Source: Albidovulum sp. (GTDB taxonomy: Bacteria > Pseudomonadota > Alphaproteobacteria > Rhodobacterales > Rhodobacteraceae). Taken from it: DNA of 64,000 nucleotides. This document shows positions 1-7,535 of this stretch, piece by piece. The position numbers were made by a program, and so were the translations under genes. The notes beneath the pieces are model-generated. The model saw only the letters and a program-made list of their open reading frames with translations, was not told where the DNA came from and did not search any database. The stretch is from the NCBI GenBank assembly GCA_030837785.1, contig JAUQYA010000066.1:58766-122765 (forward strand), given 5' to 3'. Position 1 is the first letter of the stretch; every line of letters starts with the position of its first letter.

Positions 1-1
1 G

Positions 2-1006
2 CTGGAGACGACCGACCCGGTCGTCGGCGGCCCGCCGAACATCGCCACCAAGGCGGGGGCGTCCAACATCGCCGCCTGGCAGCTCGGCAACCGGACCCGC
101 TGGCTGAAGGACCAGCTTGCCGCGCTCCAGGCGATGATCGGGGCGGCGACCACGGCCGTCGCCGGCATCGTCAGGCTGAACGACACGGTGACCTCGACCG
201 CGACCGACCAGGCGGCGACGGCGAACGCGGTCAAGACCGCGAACGACAACGCCAACAGCCGCGCGCTCAAGTCGACGACGGTCAGCGGCGGTGGCCTCGC
301 GACCGGCGGCGGCGACCTGTCCGCCAACCGCACGATCACCGTGCCCGCCGCCTCGCAGGCGGTGGCGGAGGCGGGGACGGACAACGCCACCGCCATGACG
401 CCGCTGCGGGTGGCCCAGTATGTCGCCGCACGCCTGCTCTCGCTCCTGCCGACAGCATCGACGACGGACGCCGGCATCGTCCGCCTCGTCCACAGCGCGT
501 CATCGACCTCCCAGACCGAGGCGCCGACGGCGGCGATCCTCAAGACGGTCCAGGACAACGCCAACACCCGCGCGCTGGCGTCGCGGACGATCTCGACCTC
601 GGGGCTGGCGACCGGCGGCGGCGACCTGACGGCCAACCGCACGATTGCCGTGCCGGTCGCGACGGCAGTGCAGGCCCAGGCGGGCACCGACAACGCGACC
701 GCGATGACACCCCTGCGCGTTGCCGACGCAATCGGCGCGCAGGCTGCCGGCGTCATCGCCTCGGCCGGCTATGCCACCGTCGGCAGCTACGCGATCGCCA
801 TCCGGACCGCCACCGGAGCGATCGCGGCGGGCCAGGTGCTCGCCGGAAGTGCCCTGAGGATCGTCGGCTTCCAGCAGAACAACCCCGACAGCGACAACAC
901 GATCTCGGTCGCGGGCGCGGCCCTGCCCGGGACCTGGCGGGCGATGTGCGCCGTGGCCGGTGGTGCGGGGCTCTATTCGTCCGGTCTCTTCCTGAGGATT
1001 TCATGA
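2..1006 (+). CDS. Phage tail fibre protein (gpH position), 5' truncated by the window edge
   Basis: The reading frame is open from base 2, so the N-terminus lies outside the window. The visible 334 residues begin with a segment ending in NRTRWLKDQL, a motif typical near the N-terminal region of phage tail fibres. Two copies of a repeat of roughly 105 residues follow, each with GLATGGGDL.ANRTI and later AGTDNATAMTPLRVA, the usual tandem organisation of a trimeric fibre shaft. A beta-rich C-terminus follows. It sits immediately before the fibre-assembly-like gene, as gpH does before gpG in P2. The stop overlaps the next start (ATGA). Its role in host-receptor binding is inferred from family and position. 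Confidence 0.8.
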   Translation: METTDPVVGGPPNIATKAGASNIAAWQLGNRTRWLKDQLAALQAMIGAATTAVAGIVRLNDTVTSTATDQAATANAVKTANDNANSRALKSTTVSGGGLATGGGDLSANRTITVPAASQAVAEAGTDNATAMTPLRVAQYVAARLLSLLPTASTTDAGIVRLVHSASSTSQTEAPTAAILKTVQDNANTRALASRTISTSGLATGGGDLTANRTIAVPVATAVQAQAGTDNATAMTPLRVADAIGAQAAGVIASAGYATVGSYAIAIRTATGAIAAGQVLAGSALRIVGFQQNNPDSDNTISVAGAALPGTWRAMCAVAGGAGLYSSGLFLRIS

Positions 1007-1563
1007 TGCTTTCAGCCGTGAACTACCGCAACCCCCGCGCGACCGCCGGCGCCGCGATCGAATGCGAGATCGAGCACCCCGTGTTCGGCTGGATCCCGTT
1101 CGTGGCGTCGCCGACCGATCCGGAAGCCCACGGCCGCCAGATCCATGCGCGTATCCTGGCCGACGCGGTCCCGCTCGCGCCCTGGCGGCCCGACACCACG
1201 GTCACCGGCGCCGACGTGGACCGGGAATGCGCCCGCCGCCTGCGCGGCACCGCCACGTTCCGGGCGCATGCGTTCCAGGCCGACCAGTTGTCGCTGATCC
1301 GGATCGCCGGGGCCGGATCGCTCGCAGCCGCCGCGCTCGCGGCCGGCGCACAACCGGGCGACTACCGCTGGCACGGCGGCGCCGACGACTTCGTCTGGTT
1401 CAGCGCCGACAACGCGGCCGTGCCGCTCGATGCCCAGGCGATGTTCGCCTTCGCCCAGGCAATGGCCATCCGCGAGGGCGACTTCGTCAGGGCGGCCCGC
1501 GCCCTCAAGGGCACGGCGCCGATCCCCGCCGACTACACCGACAACCGCTACTGGCCCGCCTGA
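1003..1563 (+). CDS. DUF4376-type tail fibre assembly-like protein (gpG position)
   Basis: This 186-residue protein starts at ATG 1003 or at 1006 in the same frame; GAGG at 994-997 serves either, and both overlap or abut the previous stop. The C-terminal half (about residues 85-160) has the look of DUF4376: a hydrophobic AAAALAAGAQPGDYRWHG stretch, then DFVWFSADN, then a helical segment. DUF4376 is commonly found in proteins encoded next to phage tail fibres and is thought to assist fibre assembly. The position between fibre and sheath matches P2 gpG. The exact function is unproven. Confidence 0.7.
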   Translation: MMLSAVNYRNPRATAGAAIECEIEHPVFGWIPFVASPTDPEAHGRQIHARILADAVPLAPWRPDTTVTGADVDRECARRLRGTATFRAHAFQADQLSLIRIAGAGSLAAAALAAGAQPGDYRWHGGADDFVWFSADNAAVPLDAQAMFAFAQAMAIREGDFVRAARALKGTAPIPADYTDNRYWPA

Positions 1564-1575
1564 AAGGAGCCACCC

Positions 1576-2760
1576 ATGCCTGCACAGTTCCTGCACGGGA
1601 CCGAGGTCGTCCAGATCAACGACGGCATCCGCCCGATCCTCACCGTCAAGTCCTCGATCATCGGCATCGTCGGCACCGCGCCGCTGGCCGACGCCCTGGT
1701 CTTCCCGCCCGACACGCCGGTCCTGGTCACCGGGCCGCGCCAGGCCGCACTCCTCGGCGCGACCGGCACGCTCAAGGACGCCTACGAGGCGGTCTACGCC
1801 CAGGGCGTCAATGTCGCCGTGGTGATCCGGGTGGCCGAGGGGGCGGATGCGGCGGCGACGCTGGCTGCGGTCGCCGGCGACGAGACGGCGCAGACCGGGG
1901 TCTGGGCGCTCCTGACCGCGGGCAGCGTCACCGGCCAGACGCCGCGCATCCTCTGCGCGCCGGGCTTCACCTCGACGCCGGCGGCCGATCCCGCCGGGCC
2001 GGTGACCGTCAACCTGGTCTCGATCGCCGGCCGCCTGCGGGCCGTGGTGATCGCCGACGGGCCCAACACCACCGAGGCCGATGCGATCGCCGACGCCGGC
2101 AAGCACGGGTCGGACCGGCTCTACATCGTCGACCCGGGCGTCCGGGTCTTCGACACGGTCTCGGCGACCTACGTGACGCGCCCCGCCTCGGCCTATGTCG
2201 CCGGCATGATCTCGATGCGCGACCAGGAGTTCGGCTTCTGGTTCTCGCCGTCGAACACGATCGTCCAGGGGATCAGCGGCACCGCGCGGCCGATCAGCTT
2301 CAAGCTCTCCTCGGCCGAGACCGAGGCCAACCGGCTCAACGAGGCGCGGGTGGCGACGATCGTGCAGCAGAACGGCTTCCGGCTCTGGGGCAACCGCAGC
2401 CTCGCGGCCGACCAGCTCTGGACCTTCCTGCCGGTCCGCCGCACCGCCGACATGATCTACGAGAGCATGGAGGCGGCGCATCTCTGGGCGATGGACCGGC
2501 CGTTCAGCCAGCAGCTGATCCTCGACATCCGCGACAGCGTCCAGGCCTATCTCAACACGCTGGTGGCGCGCGGCGCGCTGCTCGGCGGCAGCGTCTGGCT
2601 CGACCCCGAGCTCAACACGCAAGTGACGCTCGCCAATGGCGAACTTTACCTCGACTTCGACATCGAGCCGCCCGCGCCGCTCGAGCACCTCACCTTCAGG
2701 GCCCATCGCAACGGCGAGTACTACGAAGAGCTCGTCGGCGAGATCGTGGCCGTCAGCTAA
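1576..2760 (+). CDS. Contractile tail sheath protein (P2 FI family)
   Basis: This 394-residue protein forms the contractile outer sheath of the phage tail. It starts with GTEVVQINDGIRPI and SSIIGIVGTAP, the characteristic N-terminal segment of P2 FI-type sheaths. The C-terminal part (about residues 250-390) has the conserved LWGNRSLA, MIYESMEAAHLWAMDRPFS and VWLDPELNT segments of the sheath core. The length matches P2 FI. AAGGAG lies eight bases before the ATG. The tube gene follows 12 bases after the stop, the usual sheath-tube pair. Confidence 0.95.
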   Translation: MPAQFLHGTEVVQINDGIRPILTVKSSIIGIVGTAPLADALVFPPDTPVLVTGPRQAALLGATGTLKDAYEAVYAQGVNVAVVIRVAEGADAAATLAAVAGDETAQTGVWALLTAGSVTGQTPRILCAPGFTSTPAADPAGPVTVNLVSIAGRLRAVVIADGPNTTEADAIADAGKHGSDRLYIVDPGVRVFDTVSATYVTRPASAYVAGMISMRDQEFGFWFSPSNTIVQGISGTARPISFKLSSAETEANRLNEARVATIVQQNGFRLWGNRSLAADQLWTFLPVRRTADMIYESMEAAHLWAMDRPFSQQLILDIRDSVQAYLNTLVARGALLGGSVWLDPELNTQVTLANGELYLDFDIEPPAPLEHLTFRAHRNGEYYEELVGEIVAVS

Positions 2761-2772
2761 GGAGACCAGCCC

Positions 2773-3276
2773 ATGTCGCTTCCGCGCACGATCCGCAACT
2801 TCAACGCCTTCGTCGACGGCCGGAGCTATTTCGGCCGCGCCACCGAGGCCAAGCTTCCGCAGCCGAAGATCCAGACCGAGGGCCACCGCGGCGCCGGGAT
2901 GGACGGGCCGGTCGGCCTCGACATGGGGATGGAGGGGATGACGGCCGAGATCACCTTCGCCGAATGGGACCCGGTGCTCTTCAAGGCACTCGGCCGGCAG
3001 GAGCGCTTCGTGCTGCGCCCGGCCCAGCTCGGCGAGGACACCGCCAACGCCGACACGATCATCGCCACGATCGGCGGGCTGATCACCACGACCGAGACCG
3101 GCGACCTGAAGCCCGGCCAGGGCGCGGGGTCGTCGCTGAAGCTGGCGATGGACGTGCGCTACTACCGGCTGGAGATCAACGGCGAGGAGATCATGGAGAT
3201 CGACCTCGTCAACGCCAAGCGGGTGGTTGGCGGCGTCGACCAGCTGAAGGACATCCGCCGGGCGATGGGCATCTGA
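2773..3276 (+). CDS. Major tail tube protein (P2 FII family)
   Basis: This 167-residue protein polymerises into the inner tail tube inside the sheath. Family features are the N-terminal RNFNAFVDGRSYFGRA segment, a glycine-rich GMDGPVGLDMGMEGM turn near residue 45, and the C-terminal YYRLEINGEEIMEIDLVNAKRVVGGVDQ region with its terminal helix. The length and placement after the sheath gene match FII of P2. AAGGAG stands close before the start codon. Confidence 0.95.
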   Translation: MSLPRTIRNFNAFVDGRSYFGRATEAKLPQPKIQTEGHRGAGMDGPVGLDMGMEGMTAEITFAEWDPVLFKALGRQERFVLRPAQLGEDTANADTIIATIGGLITTTETGDLKPGQGAGSSLKLAMDVRYYRLEINGEEIMEIDLVNAKRVVGGVDQLKDIRRAMGI

Positions 3277-3290
3277 GGAGGGCCTGACCG

Positions 3291-3590
3291 ATGAGCGACA
3301 CCACCGTCACCCTCTCCGCCCCGCTCGACCGCAAGGGCGGGCCCATGATCACCAGCGTCGGGTTGCGCAAGCCAGACGTCGGCGCGCTGCGCGGCATGAA
3401 GCTGACCGACGTCTTGCAGATGGACGTCAACGCCATGATCCGCCTCCTGCCGCGGATCACCACGCCGGCGCTCCTGCCCGACGAGGTGGCGGCGCTCGAC
3501 CCGGCGGATTTCCTGTCGATCGCCGGCACGGTGGTCGGTTTTTTTATGACCGCGGAGCAGCTGGCGGCGGCGGAGCTGCCCGGCCGGTAG
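3291..3590 (+). CDS. Phage tail assembly chaperone gpE (zero-frame product)
   Basis: This 99-residue protein belongs to the P2 gpE / Mu gp41 tail-assembly family: a short acidic helical protein between the tube and tape-measure genes, thought to chaperone the tape measure during tail assembly. It begins with a short strand region (VTLSAPLDRKGGPMITSVGLRKP) and then KLTDVLQMDVNAMIRLLPRIT. Codons 84-85 are TTT TTT inside a run of seven T residues, the place where P2-type phages shift to the -1 frame to make the longer E+E' protein. Codons after the run are therefore translated only in the short product. Confidence 0.85.
   Translation: MSDTTVTLSAPLDRKGGPMITSVGLRKPDVGALRGMKLTDVLQMDVNAMIRLLPRITTPALLPDEVAALDPADFLSIAGTVVGFFMTAEQLAAAELPGR
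3539..3545 (+). promoter_or_regulatory. Programmed -1 frameshift slippery site (T TTT TTT)
   Basis: Seven T residues read in the gpE frame as (GG)T TTT TTT. Re-pairing one base back continues as TAT GAC CGC without a stop through the whole E' frame to 3745, giving a fusion of about 151 residues. A 6-bp stem (GCAGCT 3557-3562 with AGCTGC 3574-3579) lies 11 bases downstream and could stimulate slippage. The arrangement is the same as the known E/E' shift of phage P2. Confidence 0.75.
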
Positions 3591-3616
3591 AGCTGCCCGA
3601 CGAGATCGAGGAGGCG

Positions 3617-3745
3617 ATGGCGGACATCGCCACCGTCTTCCACTGGGCGCCGGCGGACATGGACCCGATGGCGCCCGAGGAACTGGCGGGCTGGTGGGCG
3701 CGGGCACGGGCACGGGCCGGCGGCGGCGACGAGGGACGAAGATGA
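3617..3745 (+). CDS. E' extension (P2 gpE' family), expressed by -1 frameshift from gpE
   Basis: The 42 residues from ATG 3617 read as a P2 gpE'-type domain: MADIATVFHWAPADMDPM, then a Glu-Leu-Trp-rich helix and an Arg/Ala tail. The known family pattern is ADIAxVFHWxxxELD. The frame is one base back from gpE and is open upstream to the slippery heptamer, so the expected product is the gpE N-terminus (85 codons) plus 66 codons of this frame. The stop TGA overlaps the tape-measure start (ATGA, 3742-3745). The internal ATG is given only as the boundary of the recognisable domain; no good ribosome site precedes it. Confidence 0.75.
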   Translation: MADIATVFHWAPADMDPMAPEELAGWWARARARAGGGDEGRR

Positions 3746-5520
3746 GCGATCTCAACATCTCGCTGATCCTGCGGCTGGTGGACAAGGCCACCGCGCCGGC
3801 GCGCGCGGCGCTGCGCCAGATCGACCGGCTTTCCGGCGACGGGTTCAGCCGCAACGCCGCCCGCGTCGCGGCGGGGTCGAAGCTGATGCGCTCAGGCCTC
3901 GGCGACCTCGGCCGCACCGCCACCGCCGGCACCGGCCTGATCGCCGCCTACGGTGCCGGCATGGTCGGGCTCGCCGCCAAGTTCGTCGGGCCCGCCGCCC
4001 AGTTCGAGCGCTTCGAGACGCAGCTCACCACGCTCGAGGGCTCGGCCGCGGGGGCGAAGCGGGCGATGGACTGGATCGAGGGCTTCGCCACGCGGACGCC
4101 CTTGCAGATGGAGGAGACCGTCGCGGCCTACGCCAGGCTGAAGGCCTTCGGGATCGATCCGACCAACGGCTCGATGCAGGCGCTCGTCGACACGATGGCG
4201 GCCACGGGGGGCGGCGCCGAGCAGCTCGACGGGCTGGTGCTCGCGCTCGGCCAGGCCTGGTCGAAGGGCAAGCTCCAGGGCGAGGAGGCGATGCAGATGC
4301 TCGAGCGCGGCGTGCCGGTCTGGGACCTGCTGGCGGGCAAGCTCCGCAAGCACACGGAAGAAGTGCAGGCGATGGCCGCCAAGGGCCAGCTCGGCCGCGA
4401 GGAGATCGGCCTTCTCGTCGAGGCGCTCGGCGAGGCCAACGCCGGCGCCTCCGAACGGATGGCGGGGGACTGGGACGGGATGGTCTCGAACCTCTGGGAC
4501 TACTGGTCGAAGTTTCAGCGCATGGTCATGGGTTCTGGTCTCTTCGTCTTCCTCAAGTCAAGGCTGAAGAGCCTGCTCGAGCTTCTCGACCAGATGGCGC
4601 GCGACGGCCGGCTGCAGCAGTGGGCCGACGCCGTCGGAAGGGCGATCCGCACCGCGCTCGAGGCGATCTGGGAGATCGGCACGGGTGTGGCCGATGCCTG
4701 GCGCGAAATATCGCCCTGGATCATCAAGGCGAAGGACGCGCTCGGCGGCTGGGCAGAACTGGCGGCCGCGATCGTGGCGCTGCTCTTCGCCAATACCCTG
4801 ACCGGGATCGCGTGGGCCTTCGGCAAGATCGCGCTCGGGGCGGCGATGGCACTGCCGGGGCTCGTCGGCATCATCTGGGCGGCCGGGTCGGCCGCGCTCG
4901 CGGCGCTGCCCGGCATCCTTCAGGCCGTGGGCGGGGCGCTGAAGATCATCTGGGTGTGGACGCTGGCCAACCCCTATGTCGCCGCCCTTGTCGCGCTCGC
5001 GGCCCTGGGTGCCGGCATCTACTACTACTGGGACGAGATCGTGGAGTATTTCCGCGGCGTCATCGACACCCTGAAGCGGTGGTTCACCTCGCTCAAGGAG
5101 ACGATCCTAGACGCCTTCGCGCCGCCGGACCCGTCGAAATGGGACAGCCTGGTGGAGCGGGGGAAAAACCTCCGGGGAACGCTCCCGCAGTCTCCCGCTG
5201 ACCAGGGCGAGATCGGAAACTACCTCGACGGCCAGCGGGCGCTCGGCGGCCCGGTGCGGGCCGGCATGATCTACCGCTGGATGGAGGAGGGGCAGGAGTT
5301 CTTTTCGCCCCGGACCGACGGCGCGGTGATCTCGACCCGCGACCTGAGGGCGCTCCGCGCCGGCGGCGGCGGCCGGTCGATCCGCATCGGCGACATCGTG
5401 ATCAACGCCGCCCCCGGGCAGTCGGCCGCCGAGATCGCCCGGGCGGTCCGCCGCGAGATCGGCCGGCTCATCGGCGACGATGGCCCGGACCTGCACGACG
5501 GGGGCGCCTATGCAGCTTAG
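3742..5520 (+). CDS. Tail tape measure protein
   Basis: This 592-residue protein sets tail length and is thought to leave the tail during DNA injection. I place the start at ATG 3742, which overlaps the E' stop and has GAGG seven bases upstream; codons before it look non-coding in this frame. Residues 1-80 are helical and end in a hydrophobic segment. Residues 95-240 carry the tape_measure signature (FETQLTTLEGS, ATRTPLQMEETVAAYARLKAFG, QMLERGVPVWDLL). Long hydrophobic segments near 340-395 and 410-432 are typical of tape measures that pass the inner membrane. The length is moderate for a P2-type tail. Confidence 0.9.
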   Translation: MSDLNISLILRLVDKATAPARAALRQIDRLSGDGFSRNAARVAAGSKLMRSGLGDLGRTATAGTGLIAAYGAGMVGLAAKFVGPAAQFERFETQLTTLEGSAAGAKRAMDWIEGFATRTPLQMEETVAAYARLKAFGIDPTNGSMQALVDTMAATGGGAEQLDGLVLALGQAWSKGKLQGEEAMQMLERGVPVWDLLAGKLRKHTEEVQAMAAKGQLGREEIGLLVEALGEANAGASERMAGDWDGMVSNLWDYWSKFQRMVMGSGLFVFLKSRLKSLLELLDQMARDGRLQQWADAVGRAIRTALEAIWEIGTGVADAWREISPWIIKAKDALGGWAELAAAIVALLFANTLTGIAWAFGKIALGAAMALPGLVGIIWAAGSAALAALPGILQAVGGALKIIWVWTLANPYVAALVALAALGAGIYYYWDEIVEYFRGVIDTLKRWFTSLKETILDAFAPPDPSKWDSLVERGKNLRGTLPQSPADQGEIGNYLDGQRALGGPVRAGMIYRWMEEGQEFFSPRTDGAVISTRDLRALRAGGGGRSIRIGDIVINAAPGQSAAEIARAVRREIGRLIGDDGPDLHDGGAYAA

Positions 5521-5911
5521 CCTGGTGATGATGGCGCTCGGGCTCTTCCGCTTCGGCGTCAACCGCGCCGCCTACCAGACCTTCCGCCGCTCGGCCGAGT
5601 TCCGCTGGGAAAAGCTCGACCGGATCGGCCGCGCGCCGGCGCTGCAGTTCCTCGGCCCCGACGCCGACGAAATCACCCTTGAAGGGGTCATTTACCCCCA
5701 TTTCAAGGGGGGCCTCAGGCAGGTCGAGCTGATGCGTCTTTCGGCCCGGCTTGGCCAGCCGATGATGCTGGTCGACGGGCTTGGCTGGATCTGGGAGCGC
5801 TGGGTGATCGCCGGCGTGGAGGAAACCAAGAGCGTGTTTCTGGCCGACGGCGCGCCGCGGAAGATCGAGTTCGCGCTGACGCTCAGGGCCTACGGGGAGG
5901 ATGCGGCATGA
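5510..5911 (+). CDS. Tail protein gpU
   Basis: This 133-residue protein belongs to the P2 gpU family, needed for tail completion. Recognisable segments are the N-terminal MMALGLFRFGVNRAAYQTF, the central PALQFLGPDADEITLEGVIYP, which is the family hallmark, and WVIAGVEETKSVFLADGAP. The start at ATG 5510 overlaps the end of the tape-measure gene and has a G-rich ribosome site (GGGGGC) just upstream. The stop overlaps the gpX start. Confidence 0.9.
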   Translation: MQLSLVMMALGLFRFGVNRAAYQTFRRSAEFRWEKLDRIGRAPALQFLGPDADEITLEGVIYPHFKGGLRQVELMRLSARLGQPMMLVDGLGWIWERWVIAGVEETKSVFLADGAPRKIEFALTLRAYGEDAA

Positions 5912-6117
5912 GCCTCTACCGCACCCGCGAGGGCGACATGCTGGACGCGGTCTGCAAGGCTGAGCTTGGCGCCGAGGCTCATGTCGCCGCCGTGCTCGAC
6001 GCCAACCCGCACCTCGCCGACCTCGGGCCGGTCTATGCCGCCGGCGTGCTGATCGCGCTGCCGGCGGTCTCGACCCCGGCCGCCCGCGGCGACATCCGGC
6101 TCTGGGGGCGGACATGA
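5908..6117 (+). CDS. Tail protein gpX
   Basis: This 69-residue protein belongs to the P2 gpX family, a small LysM-like baseplate component. It starts with a YRTREGDMLDAVC segment followed by VLDANPHLADLGPVYAAGVLIALP, the usual X pattern: a 'do-not-dissociate' LysM-like fold with a conserved N-P pair. It overlaps gpU upstream (ATGA at 5908) and gpD downstream (ATGA at 6114), so the three are translationally coupled. Confidence 0.9.
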   Translation: MSLYRTREGDMLDAVCKAELGAEAHVAAVLDANPHLADLGPVYAAGVLIALPAVSTPAARGDIRLWGRT

Positions 6118-7100
6118 CCCCGGACTTCCGCATCGTCGCCGGCGGCGAGGACGTGAGCGGCAATTTCCGCGACCGGCTCCTCGGCCTCACCGTGACCGAC
6201 GAGGACGGCGGCAAGGCCGACCGGATCGAGATCGAGGTCGACGACCGCGACGGCCGCGTCGCCTTCCCGGACATGGATACGCTCCTCGACGTCTCGCTCG
6301 GGTTCCGGCAGCCCTTCGGCGGCTCGGCGCTGTCCTACATGGGCCGCTATGCCGTGGACGGCGTGGCCGGCGCGGGCCCCGCGCAAAGGATGCGGATCAC
6401 CGCGACCGCCGCCGACATGAAGGGCGACATCCGCGCCCCGAAGACCCGCGCCTGGGAAGACAAGACCCTGAAGGACATCGTCGCGAAGATCGCCGCCGAG
6501 GCGAAGCTGAAGCCGGTCGTCGGCCAGAGCGTCGGCAGTGCCCACTGGCCCTATATCGCCCAGACGGTCGAGAGCGACCTGCACTTCCTGACCCGGATCG
6601 CGGCAACGCTCGATGCCACCGCCAAGCCCGCGGGCGGCGCGCTGGTGGTGCAGCGGCGCGGCGAGGGCAAGACTGCCGCCGGCGACGCGGTCACGCCGGT
6701 GGCGATCGACGCCGGCCGCATCGCCTCCTGGACCTGGAAGGTCGACGGCCGCGCCGAATACCGCCAGGTCGAGGCCGAATGGTCCGACACGCCCGCCGGG
6801 CAGCGCCGCAAGGTCACCCGCGGCCAGGGCAAGCCCGTCCAGCGGCTCCGCCACCTCTACGCCTCGGCCGAGGAGGCGACGCGCGCCTGCGACGGCGAAC
6901 TGTCGCGCGCCGGGCGTGCCTCGCTCTCGATCAGCGTCGATCTCGCGGGGTTCGAGCCCGGCCTCTTCGCCGGCGGCAGCGTCAGCCTCTCGGGGCTGCG
7001 GAGCGAGCTGGAGGGCGAGTGGCACATCGCCCGCGTCACCCACGAGCTGGGCGGCGGCGGGCTCATCACGAAATTCGACGGCAAGCGGGCGAGGGGCTGA
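6114..7100 (+). CDS. Late control protein gpD (baseplate hub)
   Basis: This 328-residue protein of the P2 gpD / Mu gp44 family forms the hub below the tail tube. Visible family features are an N-terminal beta-rich segment with LLGLTVTDEDGGKADRIEIE, a VESDLHFLTRIAATLDA segment at about residues 145-162 and a C-terminal GEWHIARVTHELGGGGLITKF stretch. The size agrees with P2 D. It is the last gene in P2 tail order; what follows is not P2-like. Confidence 0.9.
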   Translation: MTPDFRIVAGGEDVSGNFRDRLLGLTVTDEDGGKADRIEIEVDDRDGRVAFPDMDTLLDVSLGFRQPFGGSALSYMGRYAVDGVAGAGPAQRMRITATAADMKGDIRAPKTRAWEDKTLKDIVAKIAAEAKLKPVVGQSVGSAHWPYIAQTVESDLHFLTRIAATLDATAKPAGGALVVQRRGEGKTAAGDAVTPVAIDAGRIASWTWKVDGRAEYRQVEAEWSDTPAGQRRKVTRGQGKPVQRLRHLYASAEEATRACDGELSRAGRASLSISVDLAGFEPGLFAGGSVSLSGLRSELEGEWHIARVTHELGGGGLITKFDGKRARG

Positions 7101-7519
7101 TGGCGCGGGCACCGGCAGGACGTGGATTGAGGCGCGCGGCGGCGGCGCTTGGCCGCATCGGCCACCTGCGCTCCGACATGGCCGAGATCGACGGGGCGGT
7201 GCCGGTCATCGTCCAGCCACCCGCCATCGCCCCGGCCGCGGGGCCCGTCGGCACCGCCTTCACGCTGATCCCGCCCCTGGCCGAGGGCGCGCCGATCCCG
7301 GCGGTCTCGCTCGGCGCCCTGACGCTTGCCGGCGTCGACGTCCGCGCGCAGGTGACCGGCCGGCGGATCGTGGCGCTCTCGCCCGGTGCCCTGATCGCCG
7401 TCTGGCACGCCGCCAACGGCGTGCTGCCGCATGCGACCGCTGCCGCCGTGGCCGAGGTCGCGCCGGACGGGACCGGCGGCTTCAGCCGCGGCTTCGGCGC
7501 CGGCTTCAACCGCATCTGA
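7100..7519 (+). CDS. Small Ig-like phage protein of unknown function
   Basis: This 139-residue protein starts at ATG 7100, one base into the gpD stop (TGATG). The first 35 residues are Arg/Ala-rich and probably helical. Residues about 45-110 resemble a bacterial Ig-like fold (AGPVGTAFTLIPPLAEGAPIP, then ALTLAGVDV and GRRIVALSPGALIAVWHAANG), similar in style to the N-terminal Ig-like part of the tailspike at 10.0 kb. The C-terminus is Gly/Phe-rich. By position between gpD and a second tail fibre it may connect host-binding proteins to the baseplate, but nothing in the sequence proves this. Confidence 0.6.
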   Translation: MARAPAGRGLRRAAAALGRIGHLRSDMAEIDGAVPVIVQPPAIAPAAGPVGTAFTLIPPLAEGAPIPAVSLGALTLAGVDVRAQVTGRRIVALSPGALIAVWHAANGVLPHATAAAVAEVAPDGTGGFSRGFGAGFNRI

Positions 7520-7535
7520 TCGAGGGACGACCACG

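Noticed and set aside
1012..2886. 624-codon open frame on the minus strand
   Set aside because: Shadow of the sheath and DUF4376 genes; low-complexity Arg/Asp/Gly-rich translation without family features.
5041..5060. GGAGTATTTCCG resembling the gene-end GAGTATTT element
   Set aside because: It lies inside the tape-measure coding sequence (Val-Glu-Tyr-Phe codons) and is coincidental.
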